A DNA stretch of 64,000 nucleotides, taken from the NCBI RefSeq assembly GCF_004193775.1, contig NC_041011.1, positions 17,007,173 through 17,071,172 on the forward strand. Reading direction: 5' to 3'. The notes under the pieces were generated by a model. It was not told where the DNA came from and ran no database searches. It saw only the letters and a list, made by a program, of their open reading frames with translations. Numbering within the stretch: the first letter of the stretch is position 1; every line of letters starts with the position of its first letter. Positions 33,771 through 46,900 of the stretch are shown here, piece after piece. This stretch comes from Glycine soja (lineage: Eukaryota; Streptophyta; Magnoliopsida; Fabales; Fabaceae). The position numbers and the translations under genes are program-made.

Positions 33771-34015
33771 TTTTTATATAAACTTTTTGTTTTTACAATA
33801 AATCCAAAATTGTGCCTGTAAAATGCAATTTCAGACCCAATTCACAGCAAATAAACATTTTATTCTACTTTCAAGCAGTTTTAATCATAATAAACATCGA
33901 ATAATTGATTTATCATAAAGAACAATCAACAAATGAATTCAATGTTCAAATTACATAGGAAATGTAAAAAATGTTAAACCAAAGTAAACTAAGCTAAAGT
34001 TAATGTCCCTAAATC

Positions 34016-37000
34016 CTAGGTCTGATCTCTAACTCGGAGATAATACTGTGCCCACTGGATCCGCAACGCCTTTCATCTCTCTGGCTCCAATGGTCTAGGA
34101 TCGTTAAAATATTGCATGATGAAATAAATCATAATAAGTTAATAATGTAATACAAATTATAAAAAAATCGAATTTGTTTGAAATAAACGTACCGCTTCCC
34201 AGTTATTCCTAAAAGATCCTAAAATGATGGTGGACATCCAGTGCATGACATAGTAGCCACACTTAGTACTTCCTTTTTGTCTATTACACTAAATACATAA
34301 TGAAATTTGGATATTAATTAAACAACTAGTGTATAGACACATAAGAAATATATATAAGTGGAAGTTTTATGTAAATGATGTACCTTGACAACAATCCACC
34401 TAGCAGAAGCCTTTGATTTAGGCTGTGGAGCATCATCAAGACCTTTTAAAGCACTGTTCCAGATGAGTAACAATTAAAAACTGATGTTGTACGTTGAGGT
34501 ATTTCAATGCAAATGTATTGAAAAGAACACTAACATGTTAATAATCCCTTTAAGGTAGTTGTCTGGCCTGTTATGCAATGAACAAAACTAGACAACTAGG
34601 TGTTCCTTGGGCAGGATGACCACCATCTGCCAGTGTCCGCTGCAGTGGAGACGAATATGGGTTAGTATATTAGTAAACATTAATTAAATTCAGTTATTTT
34701 GTGTGACTTACCCATTTAGGTAGGCTCCAAGATAGACATCGCATTTTGAACTCTGCATCCAAGTCTTTATGTAACTTTCAGACTCAAACTGCGATTGCCC
34801 AGACCTCTGAATGGACTGTGGCTTGAGGAATCCATAGATATCAGAATTCCCCGCTCGCATACTTGTTTCAGTCAGATGCCTATTTATGTTAAGTCAAAGT
34901 TAAATATTTATGAATTGAAAGCAATAACTTAGGTAATTAAAAGTAATATAAAATGACTTACAAAATCCACAACTGTAACACTGATATGCTGAGACATTGA
35001 CCACTGTGTGCGATTTCGGAGAGGTCTTCGTGCTTTATGTAGAGCCTGAAATCTGGATTAAAGACCCCGAACACTGTGGCATCCCATGTAACCTGATAAG
35101 GCCTCAAGAAAAGCTCTGGGATGGTCAATGTCATCAGATAAAGCGGATCATCGACCTCCGGATTGGGCTTTGGAGGTGGTTTTGCCGGAGACACAGCTAC
35201 CTGTTCATGAAACAAAGTTAAATGGCTTAATTTGAGGCACACTGAATGAATTAATTTAAAAAGAAGAAACATATAGTAAGAGTAAAGTACCTGTTGTGAT
35301 AAAGACTTGACCAGATGTGTCGGCCAAGCAAGGAAGGTGTGAAATGCCTGCCCCACTAAGGAAACCTCATTAGTGGGTACAAGAACTGGAGCATTTGCAT
35401 CTGTAACCTCCTCCACACCCACCTTTACTTGGCCAGGCAAGAATGGAGTGTTATGAACAACAGTGGATCCCTCATAAACTCTCCCTAGGGCAACCAGGTG
35501 GGCAGGATCTGCTTCGATGTACAAGCCGCACCTATCTGAGTCACCCGTCTCAGGATCGTTTCCTGAGGGATCAACACAACTCCTATTTGTACTCACTCGA
35601 GGACCAGAGGGACCAACCAGGGGCTCGGGAGGTAGTGCAAGTCCCTGAGATTGCATCTACGACTGAATCTGGGACTGCATCTGGCTGAAGGATGCCATGA
35701 GCTGCCGCGTCACTCTTTCTGTGATGGACTCCTCTAGTTGGTCCCTGATTTGCTGGGTCAGCTGCTGCAATTCTTCAGGAGGTAGGGAGGAAGAGCTACG
35801 GGATGTCCGTGGAGCCGATCCAAAGTATTGCTTGATGGTGACACCGGCTCCAGCAGCACGGACACGTTTAGGGTGCTCTGGACGTTCAATAGCAGCGGCG
35901 AGAACATCCTGACGTCCATGGGGGACGAAGGATCCCTATGTTGCCTGATCCTCAAAGGAATCATGCACATAAAACACATAGTTGTACATGGCATTCACAA
36001 AATATTGAAATATAATTCTAATGGTTAGTTGAAAATGACTTACGATCTTCGCAGCGATTTCCTTTGCGGCCTCAGTCGTCATCTCCCCTGTTTTCTTCGT
36101 GCGAGCCATCTTCCACTTCACGTGGCGTCTAACTGGGGATGGAGGGTCGATGACGCCATCAACGCTTCCTGACTGTGCAGCTTCCTCCAGCTTCTTCTTG
36201 GTCTTCTCAGCCAGGAGCTTCTGCTCCAAATAGTCATAACCCCCATGAGACAAAAGGTGGGGGGCAGTGTTCTCTTCTGGATGGCCTGTGCCTTTTTGCG
36301 CACATCCTGCAAAAATAAAACAATAATCTTTCAAATTGCTAGAATGAAGTATAACAAGTTAATGTTTTTTGAAAAACAACTTAAATGGCAAGGAACATGC
36401 CTCCCAAGAAGGGTCTCTACGAGTCTGGAAAAACTGGGTCCATTTTCCTTGCTAATGTTGTATTTCTCACAGACAGTGTCCTCCACGCCGTCCTGATCGG
36501 CTGCAAGGGCCCATTTCCTCGTGAGGTCTGATTTAAACTGCCTCCATCTCTCCCCCATGGTCTAAAGTAACTTCCTTTTCGTCCAACTGTCAGAAGCCTC
36601 TGGGATTTCAAATTTCGCCTAACAACATCAAATAAAGTTTATTTGTTCCAATAATGTATTTTTTGGCTATTAATTAAACAAAATAAAAATAATAAAAGAA
36701 AAATACCAGAATATCGTCCCAAATCAGGTCCTTCTGAGCAGTAGGGACCTCCTTCCAGTTCTCGTAGGTGACGTCCACCTTATCACGCGCCACAATCCCC
36801 AAATATGTTCTTAATTTCTTCTTATGGGTACCGTCGGCCTTGCCGGTAACAGGATCAACATGGACCACTGGTCTCTCAGCACCAGGTGGTCGAGTAGACA
36901 ACGATCATAGATGTGAGGCTTTGCGTGTCCGCTTCACGGCAGACAGGGAAGCTGATGCGTCCGAAGGAGCAGGAGGAGGAGGAGGAGAAGATGGAGGAGG

Positions 37001-37024
37001 AGGGGAGGCAGGTGGAGAAGCCAT
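34016..37024 (-). pseudogene. CACTA second gene: plant transposase (Ptta/En/Spm) with C-terminal Ulp1-like protease, broken
   Basis: A multi-exon gene reads leftward from ATG 37024 (start MASPPASPPPP, proline-rich). Exon 1 ends near 36707. Later exons carry a Transposase_24-like core (GERWRQFKSDLTRKWALAAD near 36555-36500; WKEVPTAQKDLIWDDI in exon 1), a linker with QAIQK...APHLLSHGGY (36300-36240) and an SSSSLPPEELQQLTQQIRD stretch (near 35780). The last exons hold a Ulp1/C48 cysteine-protease fold: GHWQMVVILP with the catalytic His (about 34630), then KCGYYVMHWMST with the catalytic Cys (about 34270). It ends at a TAG (34016-34018). Breaks include TGA at 36905, a 1-nt loss near 36450 and stops near 35960, 35655, 34600 and 34073. 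The intron after SWE has a GC donor. It probably bound the subterminal repeats. Confidence 0.82.
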
Positions 37025-37157
37025 GATCCTTTATACAATAACATACAACAATATAAAAAATGTAAATTTTGATTACAGACAATTATCAACATCAAGAGTT
37101 CTTTATGTAAGTAATCTGGAATAGTGGGGTTCGGGGGTGGTCATGCTTTATTATTGT

Positions 37158-37216
37158 AGGTGTGTGTGTGTCTCTTTCTCTCTCTGTGTCTGTGTGTGTC
37201 TCTGTGTGTATGTGTG
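37158..37216. repeat. (TG)n/(TC)n microsatellite, target of the Ogre-like insertion
   Basis: A run of TG and TC dinucleotides ends directly at the LTR start (37217). A (TG)9 run follows the right LTR at 56088. GTGTG at 37212-37216 and 56088-56092 is the apparent target duplication. Confidence 0.75.
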
Positions 37217-38777
37217 TGTCGCAATGTGCCCTTTTGCGGACGAGCGAGGCGAGTCTCACAGGTGCGCTTTCCAAAGGAGGAAAAGATGCGCGGAGTCGCC
37301 ACCAATGTTTATTTGTGGAAAACATCGGGAAAACTGAAGGAAACCGGTCAAAATGAAAATTCTAAGTTCGGGAGTTGTATTTACGTTTGAGGAAGGTATT
37401 AGCACCTCTCACGTTTGTCTCAAAGGACAACAACCTATTTTTTAGAATTGTGGAAATTGTATTACCTTAATTTTTATTTCTTTTTATTTTTTGAGGTCGA
37501 CAAAAGCGGGGCTTTTGCTCCTACATACCCTCCTTTGGAGAGGAAATCAGAACTACGTAGTTCTTTCTTAAGGGTGAATCAAGTGATTCTTTTTACTTGA
37601 AAGGTGATCATTTTAAGGCGTTGGACCTTAAGAATGATCCATTTACTTGGTAAGGAAAAATTGAGGTAATAAACTTCCAAACCCCCTTTTTAGTGATTTT
37701 TTGTGGACGAGCTTGACTTGGTGAATTGATTTTAGCCTTAGTTTCGCTTTAGTTATTAGTCAATTCAATTAAGAATGAGAAATTCCAAAGAGAAAACGTC
37801 CGATTGATTTTCACTTCATTTTACTAAAAGATATTTTTTTATTATTATATTATTATTTTACCTCTTTTTTGATTTCCAACGTGGTTACGGCACGACCGAA
37901 CGGTCGGAATTCATTTTAACCGAAATTAACGGATATTACAAATCAAATGATTAGGCGAGAAATGACTTAAATAAATGACTGAAGCACGTCAAAAGGGGGT
38001 ATAGAAAGCGAATGAAAACGAGAATACAAATACATGAAACAAAATGTGGACCACCACGGGTACATAGAATGAATTGAAAAGCTCGGTTTGGGGTACTTAC
38101 CAGTTGAAGACTGAAGAAAATGAAGAACGAACGATGAATGTCGAAGAACAGCTGAAAATCTTCGCATAATTATTCACGGAAACGTTACGAAAGCGCCTCG
38201 GCTTGGATTTTCTTCACGGAAACAATTTTCCTCAGCAATTTCGAGAGAATAAGAAGTGCCAAGAAGGTTGAACCCCTTCCCTCTTCACTCCTCCCCCTAT
38301 TTATAGCAAAATAGGGGAGGAGCTTGCCACCCAGCTCGCCCAGGCGAGCAAGGTTGCTTCCTCCAGAAGCAACAGCCTTCTGGAGGAAGAATCTGGAAGG
38401 CCCAAGTGGGCCTGATTCCCCCCTTTTTACTAAATGCACCCCCCTTTACCTTTTTTGGTAATTCTTTTTTCCGTAACGATACGAAACTTTACGAATTTCG
38501 TAACGATAATTATTTTCCTTCCGCAAGGTTACGAATCCTTACGGATTATGTATTTACTCTTTTTTAGCTTTCGAAGAAGTTACAAAAACTCACGGATTGC
38601 GAAAAACACCTCCTTTCGATTTCCGTCACATTACGGAATTTTCACGGATCGCATAAGCCTGCTCCCTTTTGATTTTCGGCACGTCTCGGGACTTCACATA
38701 TTGTGCAACAAAGGGTGCCAAGTATCTCAAAGAGGCCAATCAAAGGTTGTATATCATCAAATAATAATCCCCGGACG
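37217..38777 (-). repeat. 3' LTR of the Ogre-like element, start deleted
   Basis: It aligns with 54475-56071. On the plus strand it begins TGTCGCAATGTGCCC and ends CCCCGGACG. The final AAATTAGGGTATGACA found in the other LTR is missing, so the U3 start and polypurine tract were lost in a small deletion at 38777/38778. About 27 bp near 37950 are also missing relative to the right LTR. The short ORFs here are shadows. Confidence 0.85.
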
Positions 38778-38959
38778 GCTCTTGTCTCTATTCCTTATCC
38801 TTTTTTTTTTCTGCACAACACAAAACAAAATACAAACAACAACAAGAACAACGAATATAATATACATATACAAATATACACATGTTTGGCAAAGAAACCG
38901 ATCCAGCAAATAACAGAAAAACATATTTCCCAGTCCCCAGAGGCTCCGCGCTTGATAAC

Positions 38960-40290
38960 GGAGGACACATGAACAGCGCTAGGCAATGAATTCATGGGTC
39001 TCCGAATAAGATTGGAGGATGGAAAATTGGCGAACAGCGCTAGGCAATCAATTCGCGGGGCTCCAGACTCGATGGCGGAGGACACATGAACAGCGCTAGG
39101 CAATGAATTCATAGGTCTCCAAATAAAAGTGGAGAATGGAGAATTGGCGAACATCGCTAGGCAATGAATTCGCGGGGCTCCAAACTCGATGGGGGAGGAC
39201 ACATGAACAGCGCTAGGCAACAAATTCATGGGGCTCTGAAAAAAGTGGAGAATGGAGAATTGGCGAACAGCGCTACGCAATAACTTCGCGGGGCTCCAGA
39301 CTCGTTGGTGGAGGATGCATTAACAACGCTAGGAAATAAATTCATGGGGCTCCGAAAAAAGTGGAGAATGGAGAATTGGCGAACAGCGCTATGCAATAAC
39401 TTCGCGGGGCTCCAGACTCGTTGGTGGAGGATGCATGAACAGCGCTAGGCAATAAATTCATGGGGCTCCGAAAAAAGTGGAGAATGGAGAATTGGCGAAC
39501 AGCACTACGCAATAACTTCGCGGGGCTCCAGACTCGAAGGTGGAGGACACATGAACAGTGCTAGGCAATAAATTCATGCGGCTCCTAAAAAAGTGGAGAA
39601 TGGAGAATTGGCAAACAGTGCTACGCAATAACTTCGCGGGGCTCCAGACTCGATGGTGGAGGACACATGAACAACGCTAGGCAATAAATTCATGGGGCTC
39701 CGAAAAAAGTGGAGAATGGAGAATTGGCGAACAACGCTACGCAATAACTTCGCGGTGCTCCAGACTTGATGGTGGAGGACACATGAACAACACTAGGCAA
39801 TAAATTCATGGGGCTCCGAAAAAAAGTGGAGAATGGAGAATTGGCGAAAAGCGCTACGCAATAACTTCGCGAGGCTCCAGACTCGAAGGTGGAGGACACA
39901 TGAACAACGCTAGGCAATAAATTCATGGGGATCCAAAAAAAGTGGAGAATGGAGAATTCGCAAATAGCGCTACGCAATAACTTCGCGGGGCTCCAGACTC
40001 GAAGGTGGAGGGCACATGAACAGTGCTAGGCAATAAATTCATGGGGCTCCGAAAAAAGTGGAGAATGGAGAATTGGCGAACAGCGCTACGCAATAACTTC
40101 GCGGGGCTCCAGACTCGAAGGTGGAGGACACATGAACAGCGCTAGGCAATAAATTCATGGGGCTCTGAATAAAGTGGAGAATGGAGAATTGGCGAACAGC
40201 GCTACACAATAACTTCGCGGGGCTCCAGACTCGATGGTGGAGGACACATGAATAGCGCTAGGCAGTAAATTCATGGGGCTCCGAAAAAAG
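38960..40290. repeat. Tandem array, 12 copies of a 116-117-bp unit
   Basis: The anchor TTCATGG recurs at 38991, 39108, 39225, 39341, 39457, 39573, 39689, 39805, 39922, 40038, 40154 and 40270. Each unit has two related half-units of roughly 58 bp, one with 'AATTCATGGGGCTCCGAAAA' and one with 'AACTTCGCGGGGCTCCAGACT'; both carry 'GAACAGCGCTA(G/C)GCAAT'. The array sits just inside the 3' LTR in the untranslated region. ORFs across it are repeats read as protein and are not called. Confidence 0.95.
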
Positions 40291-40329
40291 ATTGTTGGCA
40301 GGACCAAACGGTCCATCGGTTTTTTCCAC

Positions 40330-43260
40330 CCAAAAGGCAAACATGCTTTTTGCAAAGAAAAATAAATCATTCGCGAGAGCACCATATCTTAGAGAAACAA
40401 TATACTTGTGCCAAGGGTAATCTTCCTTGTAACCGAGAATGAAGGGCAGGATGTCAACATTTAGCTTTTAAATGAACATGCAGGGGAAACATCGGGCTAA
40501 GTTGAAAATAAATCACTCATAGTGTATAAAACTCACACAGGCAAGTGGTTCACCCTATTCCCAAACCATAACTGCACCATGACTTTTTTGCACACGATTT
40601 CCTATCGAATCAGAGATCACACGTACGATCACGGATCAATAGGATTTTCTCAAGGGTAGTGTTTTTGGAGAGGAAACTAGGTGTTCCGGTCTTTTCCTCT
40701 TTGAAGAATTTCTGTTCTCTTTCTTTCATTGATCGGGAATTACTCTGTTTTCCTCCAATCTTTTCCTTTTTCACTTCCTTTCGATCTTCGATCGGGAATC
40801 CTTCTTTTTCTTTCTTTTTCATTGTTCTTTTCTTTGTTTTCATCTTTTCTTTTTTCTTTCTTTCCACTTCTTCCTTTTCTTTCTTTTCACTTCTCTTTCT
40901 CCATTCCTTTCTTTGGGAAATCGGGTTTTAGCATTCTATTCGCTCTCCCTCGAGGAGATGAGATTTCGCTGTCCTTTGCTTTGGGGGAAAGGATGAGGAT
41001 TCTTTTGATAGGCCAAGGTTCAAAAAATTCTAAGGTTGTGTCTCAATGGGGGCTTTTATCGTGGGAGCCCGATCCTGATATCTGGGGTAAAACAAATTTG
41101 GGTGTCAAGGTGTCGGTCTCGGGCCGAACTTCCATATTATTCCACAAGGCACGCGTGACAATGATGATTTGAAAACAACGTGCAAAATTAGTCATGGCTA
41201 CAACCAGGTAGGCACTCAAGCATCCCGTTTATGGCATTGTGATACTACGGTTGGGAATTTACACAAACAGACCCAACATTTCCAAATTATGTTCTTTCAT
41301 CAGTTCAATGAATTCATCCATTCTTATCTCGGTTATTCAGGAAAATAAACTCTTAGCGTCAGTCCCTTGTTTCCAGAAGATACGTTTGCTCTTTACGAAT
41401 GATTTATACTTCTTAACTATACATGTCGACTTTCGCGGTCTTTCTTTCTTTTTCCTTTTTGTTTCATTTTTATATATTCACAAAATTATACACCTATGGT
41501 CCTCTATGAAGAAATTTTCTTTGTATATCTACACTCTTGTACATAACAAACTCTTTCTGTATATGCATTGGAACTCTCTCTCTTCACGTCACACGGTCAA
41601 ACCCTATTTACATTCAAAGATCTTTTTCGTTTTTCTCCAACGCACACTTATGGCTCATACAAATGTTTCTTTATATATACTCGTTCACACACACAAGAAT
41701 CCCTCTACACGTATTTTTTATAAAAACCCTTCTATGCACATTTTCCTTTTACATATATAAAAAACTCTTTTCTTTTCTTTGTATACATAGACACGACATT
41801 CGTTCACAACGCTTTATTTTTGGCGTTATCATGATTTTTGTTCATTTTATTTTTAGGACGACATTCCTAAAATGAAAAACTCTACAAGATTCCAGAACAA
41901 ACATTATCAACAAATAACGAAGTAAGCCCTAACGTAATAGTCCAAACAAAATATATGCACAAAACAAATGACAACCGTAACAACAACAAAAACAAACGTT
42001 AGTGCCTTAGTCATAGAAACAAGATAAATGATGGAACAGACGAATTTGGGGATCCCACAGTCATGTGGCTTCGCATGCCACCGGACTCTTGGGTCACGGT
42101 AACAAAAAGGTGGGGTGGTCGACAAAAGCAGGGCTTTTGCTCCTACGTATCCTCAATTTGTGATGAGGAACTCAGACCTACGTAGTTCTTGATAACTGTG
42201 AGACTAAAAATAGTCTCGGTGTTTTCTTCACCAAAATGCGAACATGCTTTAGTAAAGAGACAAAACTTCCAACTGATCAGAGCAACATATGCTTTTTTGG
42301 ATGAAAAACAATGTGTCTATCGGGGAAGGAGAGTATGCTGATGAAATTTTCTCATAACCGTAAATGATATTTTGGATGTTAGCATTTCGTTTCTAAACGA
42401 ACATTTAGAGGAAACACTGGGTCCAACAAAGATAGGAGAAAATCACTCAAAGTGTATCAATCTCACACAGGTAAGTGTTTTATCCTAATTCCGAACCATA
42501 GATATGTCATGACTTGATTTTGCAAATCATTTCCTATCAAATCAAAGATTACATGCATGACCATGGATCAATAGGACTTATTTGGGAATGGTTTTTAGGT
42601 GGGGAATTTGGCTTTGAGTGTTTTTTCCTTTTCCTTTTCTGTTTTTGTTTAGTGCATGGCGAGAAAGTCGCTAGCACACAGGATTTTGTCGGCAATCAAA
42701 GGGAGAGGACCACTTTAGGTCGTGGTTTCCTTTTTCTTGTTTACTTGGTGACAATTCTGTACTGTTCAGATATTGTCTGGTCCAAAGACCTTTCTGGATG
42801 TTTCTTCTGTTTTCTTTCAATCCTTGATCGGGAATTTTCTTTCCTTTTTTTTTTTGCTTTCTCCTACTCTTTGATTGGGAATTTTTCTTTTTTTTTTTTT
42901 TGTTGTTTTCCGAGGGCAAGGATTGACATTCTCACCCTGGGTCAAGGTTTATGATAAGTTGGGATTTTGGCTCAAGGCTTGTAGAACAGATGGTCATGAT
43001 ATATGTTAGGGTTTGGCCAGCGGTTCGGGGATAAAGGGGATGTCCTACATTATTTCAATGATACACATGCAACAATGATGATTAGGAAATTTTATGCAAA
43101 ACTGGTCATTCATGCACGCATGTGGACACTCAAGCATCAAGTTTTTATGGTCATGTGACACTAGGGCTCAGGATTCATTTTCCCTATTTTAAGTCAACCC
43201 AGTGTTTCCAACATATGTTCTTTTATCAAATCATGCATTCATCCGAGTCCATTTTGGGCG
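40330..43260. repeat. 3' untranslated region with a diverged ~1-kb direct duplication
   Basis: Block 40330-41330 and block 42240-43260 share the same order of segments: 'AACATGC(A)GGGGAAAC', 'AATCACTCATAGTGTATAAA', 'CTCACACAGG(C/T)AAGTG', 'ATTTCCTATCGAATC', 'GGATCAATAGGA' and long TTTTC runs. The region between (41330-42240) is AT-rich, with an LTR-like scrap at 42118-42190 matching 54754-54826 (CGACAAAAGC, GGCTTTTGCTCCTACGTA). No gene is supported in 40290-43890. Confidence 0.7.
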
Positions 43261-43604
43261 TTCGGAAAATTTTCACAGCATTCACTCTTTAGGTGTATAC
43301 ACATTTTTTTTCAGAAACTGGTTAAGATCAGTAAAATCTTTCAAAGAAAAGTTGGAAATTATCTTTTTCACAAGCATGTTGCTTTTTAGCTAGACAACTT
43401 TTTTTTTTATTTTTTTCTTATTTTCTATTTTTTTTCTTCCTTCTTATTCTTTTCTTGCTCACTCTCTTTTTGCTCTCTTTTTTTTCCATGAGATATTTTG
43501 CTATATACATGCTTGTCCAAGGTATCTTGCTACCTAAACATACATATATATGTTTTGTGAGATATTTTTGCTACATACAGGCATATCCAAGGTATCTTTC
43601 TACC

Positions 43605-43613
<9 letters not shown>

Positions 43614-43692
<79 letters not shown>
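43614..43692. repeat. (TA)n microsatellite
   Basis: About 75 bp of alternating TA follow a CATA-rich lead-in. The Tyr/Ile ORFs across it are artefacts. Confidence 0.95.
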
Positions 43693-43697
<5 letters not shown>

Positions 43698-43891
43698 TGA
43701 GGTATGACTACCTTCCGAGCTTGTGCTTGTTCTATTTAAATTCTTAGGATCATGAGCAACTAGGTGTGTCCTGCTATGACTTGAGAAACAAAGGTGATCA
43801 AATAACAAGCAGAGATTTAAAAGGTACTAGGTTGCCTCCTAGTAGCGCTTCTTTAACGTCTTGAGCTGGACGCGTGATGGCTTGTCAATCA

Positions 43892-43946
43892 TGTGACATC
43901 CTGGAAATTTCTACCCGGAATTTTTGGAAACAATGTATTTTGAATG

Positions 43947-43994
<48 letters not shown>

Positions 43995-46900
43995 TATTAT
44001 TCAGTGTATATGCCTATATGTTCTTGGTAGAAGTAGGAATAGTGGGGGCAAGATACGCGGGTTAGGCTAATTAAGGGAGAGAAATCCATAACTGGGAGGT
44101 TATGGGTTAGTTCTTAATTAATTAGTCTAAAAACCATCGTTTTGCGTGCGACTTAAAATTTAATGAAACCAACCTCTGAACCACGCTCGGGGTCTTATTC
44201 TGAGCGTTTTGATATATATTTTGCTTACCTTCGAAAACTGGCCCCGACGGACGCAGAGAAACGCGAGGAACTGGAACCAGAGAAACGACATGCAAACCGA
44301 GACAGGATTTTAGTGTTTCAAAGGTCAGATTTTTCTCACTTTCTGTGGCTGTGTATGGGTCACAATCAAAAGAGAAAGTGGGCCCTTTTTGCTCCACTCA
44401 AATGGAGGCATGTGGCATAGCTTAAATAAAATAATAGGAAAAGAGAAAACCCTTTTTCTTTAAAACCAAAAAGCTGTATTCTCTCTCCTCACTCAGCCCA
44501 AATTTCAGACAGCTCTTTTCTCCCTCTCCCTCACGTTGCTTTTCTTTTCTCCCTCATTCTCCATTGAAGCTCCAAACAAAGCTTCAACCTTTGGTGCCCA
44601 TTTCTGCTCCAAATCACGAAAGGAGGGCATTTTCGGAGTCGTGAAGTGCGTGTCTATGAGTGGGACTTCGAAATTTCAGGTTTGGGTGGACTTCTTTCTC
44701 CTTTGATTTTCGTGGGTATGGGGTTTTGGGAGATATGATGGGTAGTCTTGCTAGGTTTCTCATTTATGATGATTATTTGTGAAGGAATTTGTGGAAAGCA
44801 TGTTGAACTTGCCATGTTTGGATGAGTTAGGCTTACCCATTCAGTTTTAGGGTTTTTATGATGATGCTTGTGATGTTTATGTGCTGAAATTGCTTATGGA
44901 AAACTGTTAGAGATGAAGGGTAGAGTTAACCTAGGGTTAGAAAGAGAGAATGTGGTGTTGTGAGTGGAAAAAGAGTGAGGCTTTGAGAGTTAGAAGGTTA
45001 AATCTGGATTCTGTAGTAAATGAAGGTTAAAATGAGTTAATCCTAGTTTGAAATGTCATTTAGGATTTATGAGAAAGGTTAGGCTGAGCTAGAGAGAAAA
45101 ACAAATGACCAAAGTGAATAAAGAACCATTTCTAGGGTAAATTTGGGTGTTGAGGAGTCAAATTTTGAATCGGTGAAATTTTAGGTGTAAATCCAGTTTG
45201 GACAAGTTTAAATTGATGTTATGGACTTGTGTGAGGTGAGAGTTTGCTTCAAATTTACCTCATTCTCAATTTCACTTCTCAAACCTAGGAAATCCATTAA
45301 ATTGAGGGGTTTTGGACACCTAGATTTTGTGTTGCTGTGGTTTGAAGCTTGACTTTGGTTTAGACATGATTGATACATGGTTTGGGACTTATAGGATTTG
45401 ATTTGGGCAAGATTGGATGAGGGGAAGTGTGGTTTTCGAAATCTGCACTTTGTGCAGAATTTTGCTGTGAAATTGTGCAGCAGAATTTTGCACAAGTGCA
45501 GAAAAATGCTATGCATTTGCTGGTTGGGGAAAGAGCAGTGCAGAATGAGTTCTGGATGTTTGCTAGTAGATCCCAACGGTCAAAATGTAGGCTTATGTAC
45601 TAGAGACTTCCAGTAAAATTTTGGAGTCAACCCAACGGTTAACGAATTGGATCGAAGGAATTGTTACTGGGGTCTTTAAGTGAGAAAAGCTGTGATTTCG
45701 GTTGGTGTTTTGGCAGAGTTTTCTGCCTTTGCTCTATTTTCTTGGCTGTGATAGTTTGTGCTGTTTGAATGTTGTTTTACTTGGATGTTGGGGAAGCTTG
45801 AGAGGATTGATGGGGACCCGGTGTTGAGAGAAACGGGGATATGGGCTACGTGGGAGTACGTGAGCTCAGTTGGAGGTGGGCAACAAGGGATGGTGGGTTT
45901 TATGCGCGATTTGTGGATGTGGAAAACTTTTTGTGCACCATCGCCCGACCGCCACCTAGTACCACATGTGATGGGTACCCCATAATCCTACAAGCTTGAG
46001 ATGAGGAAGTGTAGAAGGGTGAAACTTCCTGCTTTTATTCGTTAACCACAGAGTGGTACCTGGAGATATGTCGCGGGGGTCAGGAGACCTTGGGGACGTC
46101 AGGTGGGGTGCTATTGCCCAAAACCAAGCTTGACCAATCCCGACCCAACCCGGGCATAGTCGGTCAGTGAGAACCTGTGATGTACCTAAACAGGTGAGCT
46201 CCTGGCAGTCAACAGATAAAAGGAACAAAGACCACAAAGCAAAGAGGCTTGTGGTGGCTGGCCAGCTGTGAATTTTGTGTGATATATGGGTTGTGGCCTC
46301 TGGTAATCGATTACCAAGGGTGGGTAATCGATTACAAGGCTTAAAAATGAAGACATGAGGCTATGATGGTCTCTGGTAATCGATTACCAAGGGGTGTAAT
46401 CGATTACCAGGCTTGAAAACGAGGTCAGGAAGCTATGAGGGCTTCAGGTAATCGATTACCAAGGGGGTGTAATCGATTACCAGGCTTAGAAATGAAGGTA
46501 GCAAGTTGTGGAGGCCTCTGGTAATCGATTACCAGTCTGTGTAATCGATTACACAGAGGAATGGGTCACTGGTAATCGATTACCAGGTATGTGTAATCGA
46601 TTACACAGTGCCTTTTTCAGGTTTTCCTGTCCTGAAACTGTGTGATTCGAGTTTGGCCTCTGGTAATCGATTACCAAGGCTGTGTAATCGATTACCAGAG
46701 ATGAAAAGCCTTAAGATACCCCTTTTACTTGCATGTAGTGGCTATGAGACGAATTGTGTTGCGGCATAGTTAGATTCTTGTGAAAGAGTCTACCCCTTTC
46801 TTTTCTTCCTTGTAGATCGTGATGGCGGCGCAGCTAATCCATGATCGAGTAGAGATCGAGTGCCTAGAGGGAGTCTGGGAGACCCTCGAAGGCAACACGA

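Noticed and set aside
37137..37390. Three overlapping ORFs rich in Cys/Val/Ser
   Set aside because: They are frames through the (TG)n/(TC)n microsatellite into the LTR.
38434..38913. ORFs in the Ogre-like LTRs (38434-38913, 55701-56024)
   Set aside because: They lie antisense to the element in LTR sequence and differ in length between the two LTRs; no motif is seen.
38795..40385. Minus-strand ORFs with repeated peptide MNLLPSAVHVSS
   Set aside because: They are frames through the 116-117-bp tandem array; different copies shift frame or carry stops, so no protein is supported.
43530..43808. ORFs of alternating Tyr-Ile on both strands
   Set aside because: They are translations of a (TA)n microsatellite.
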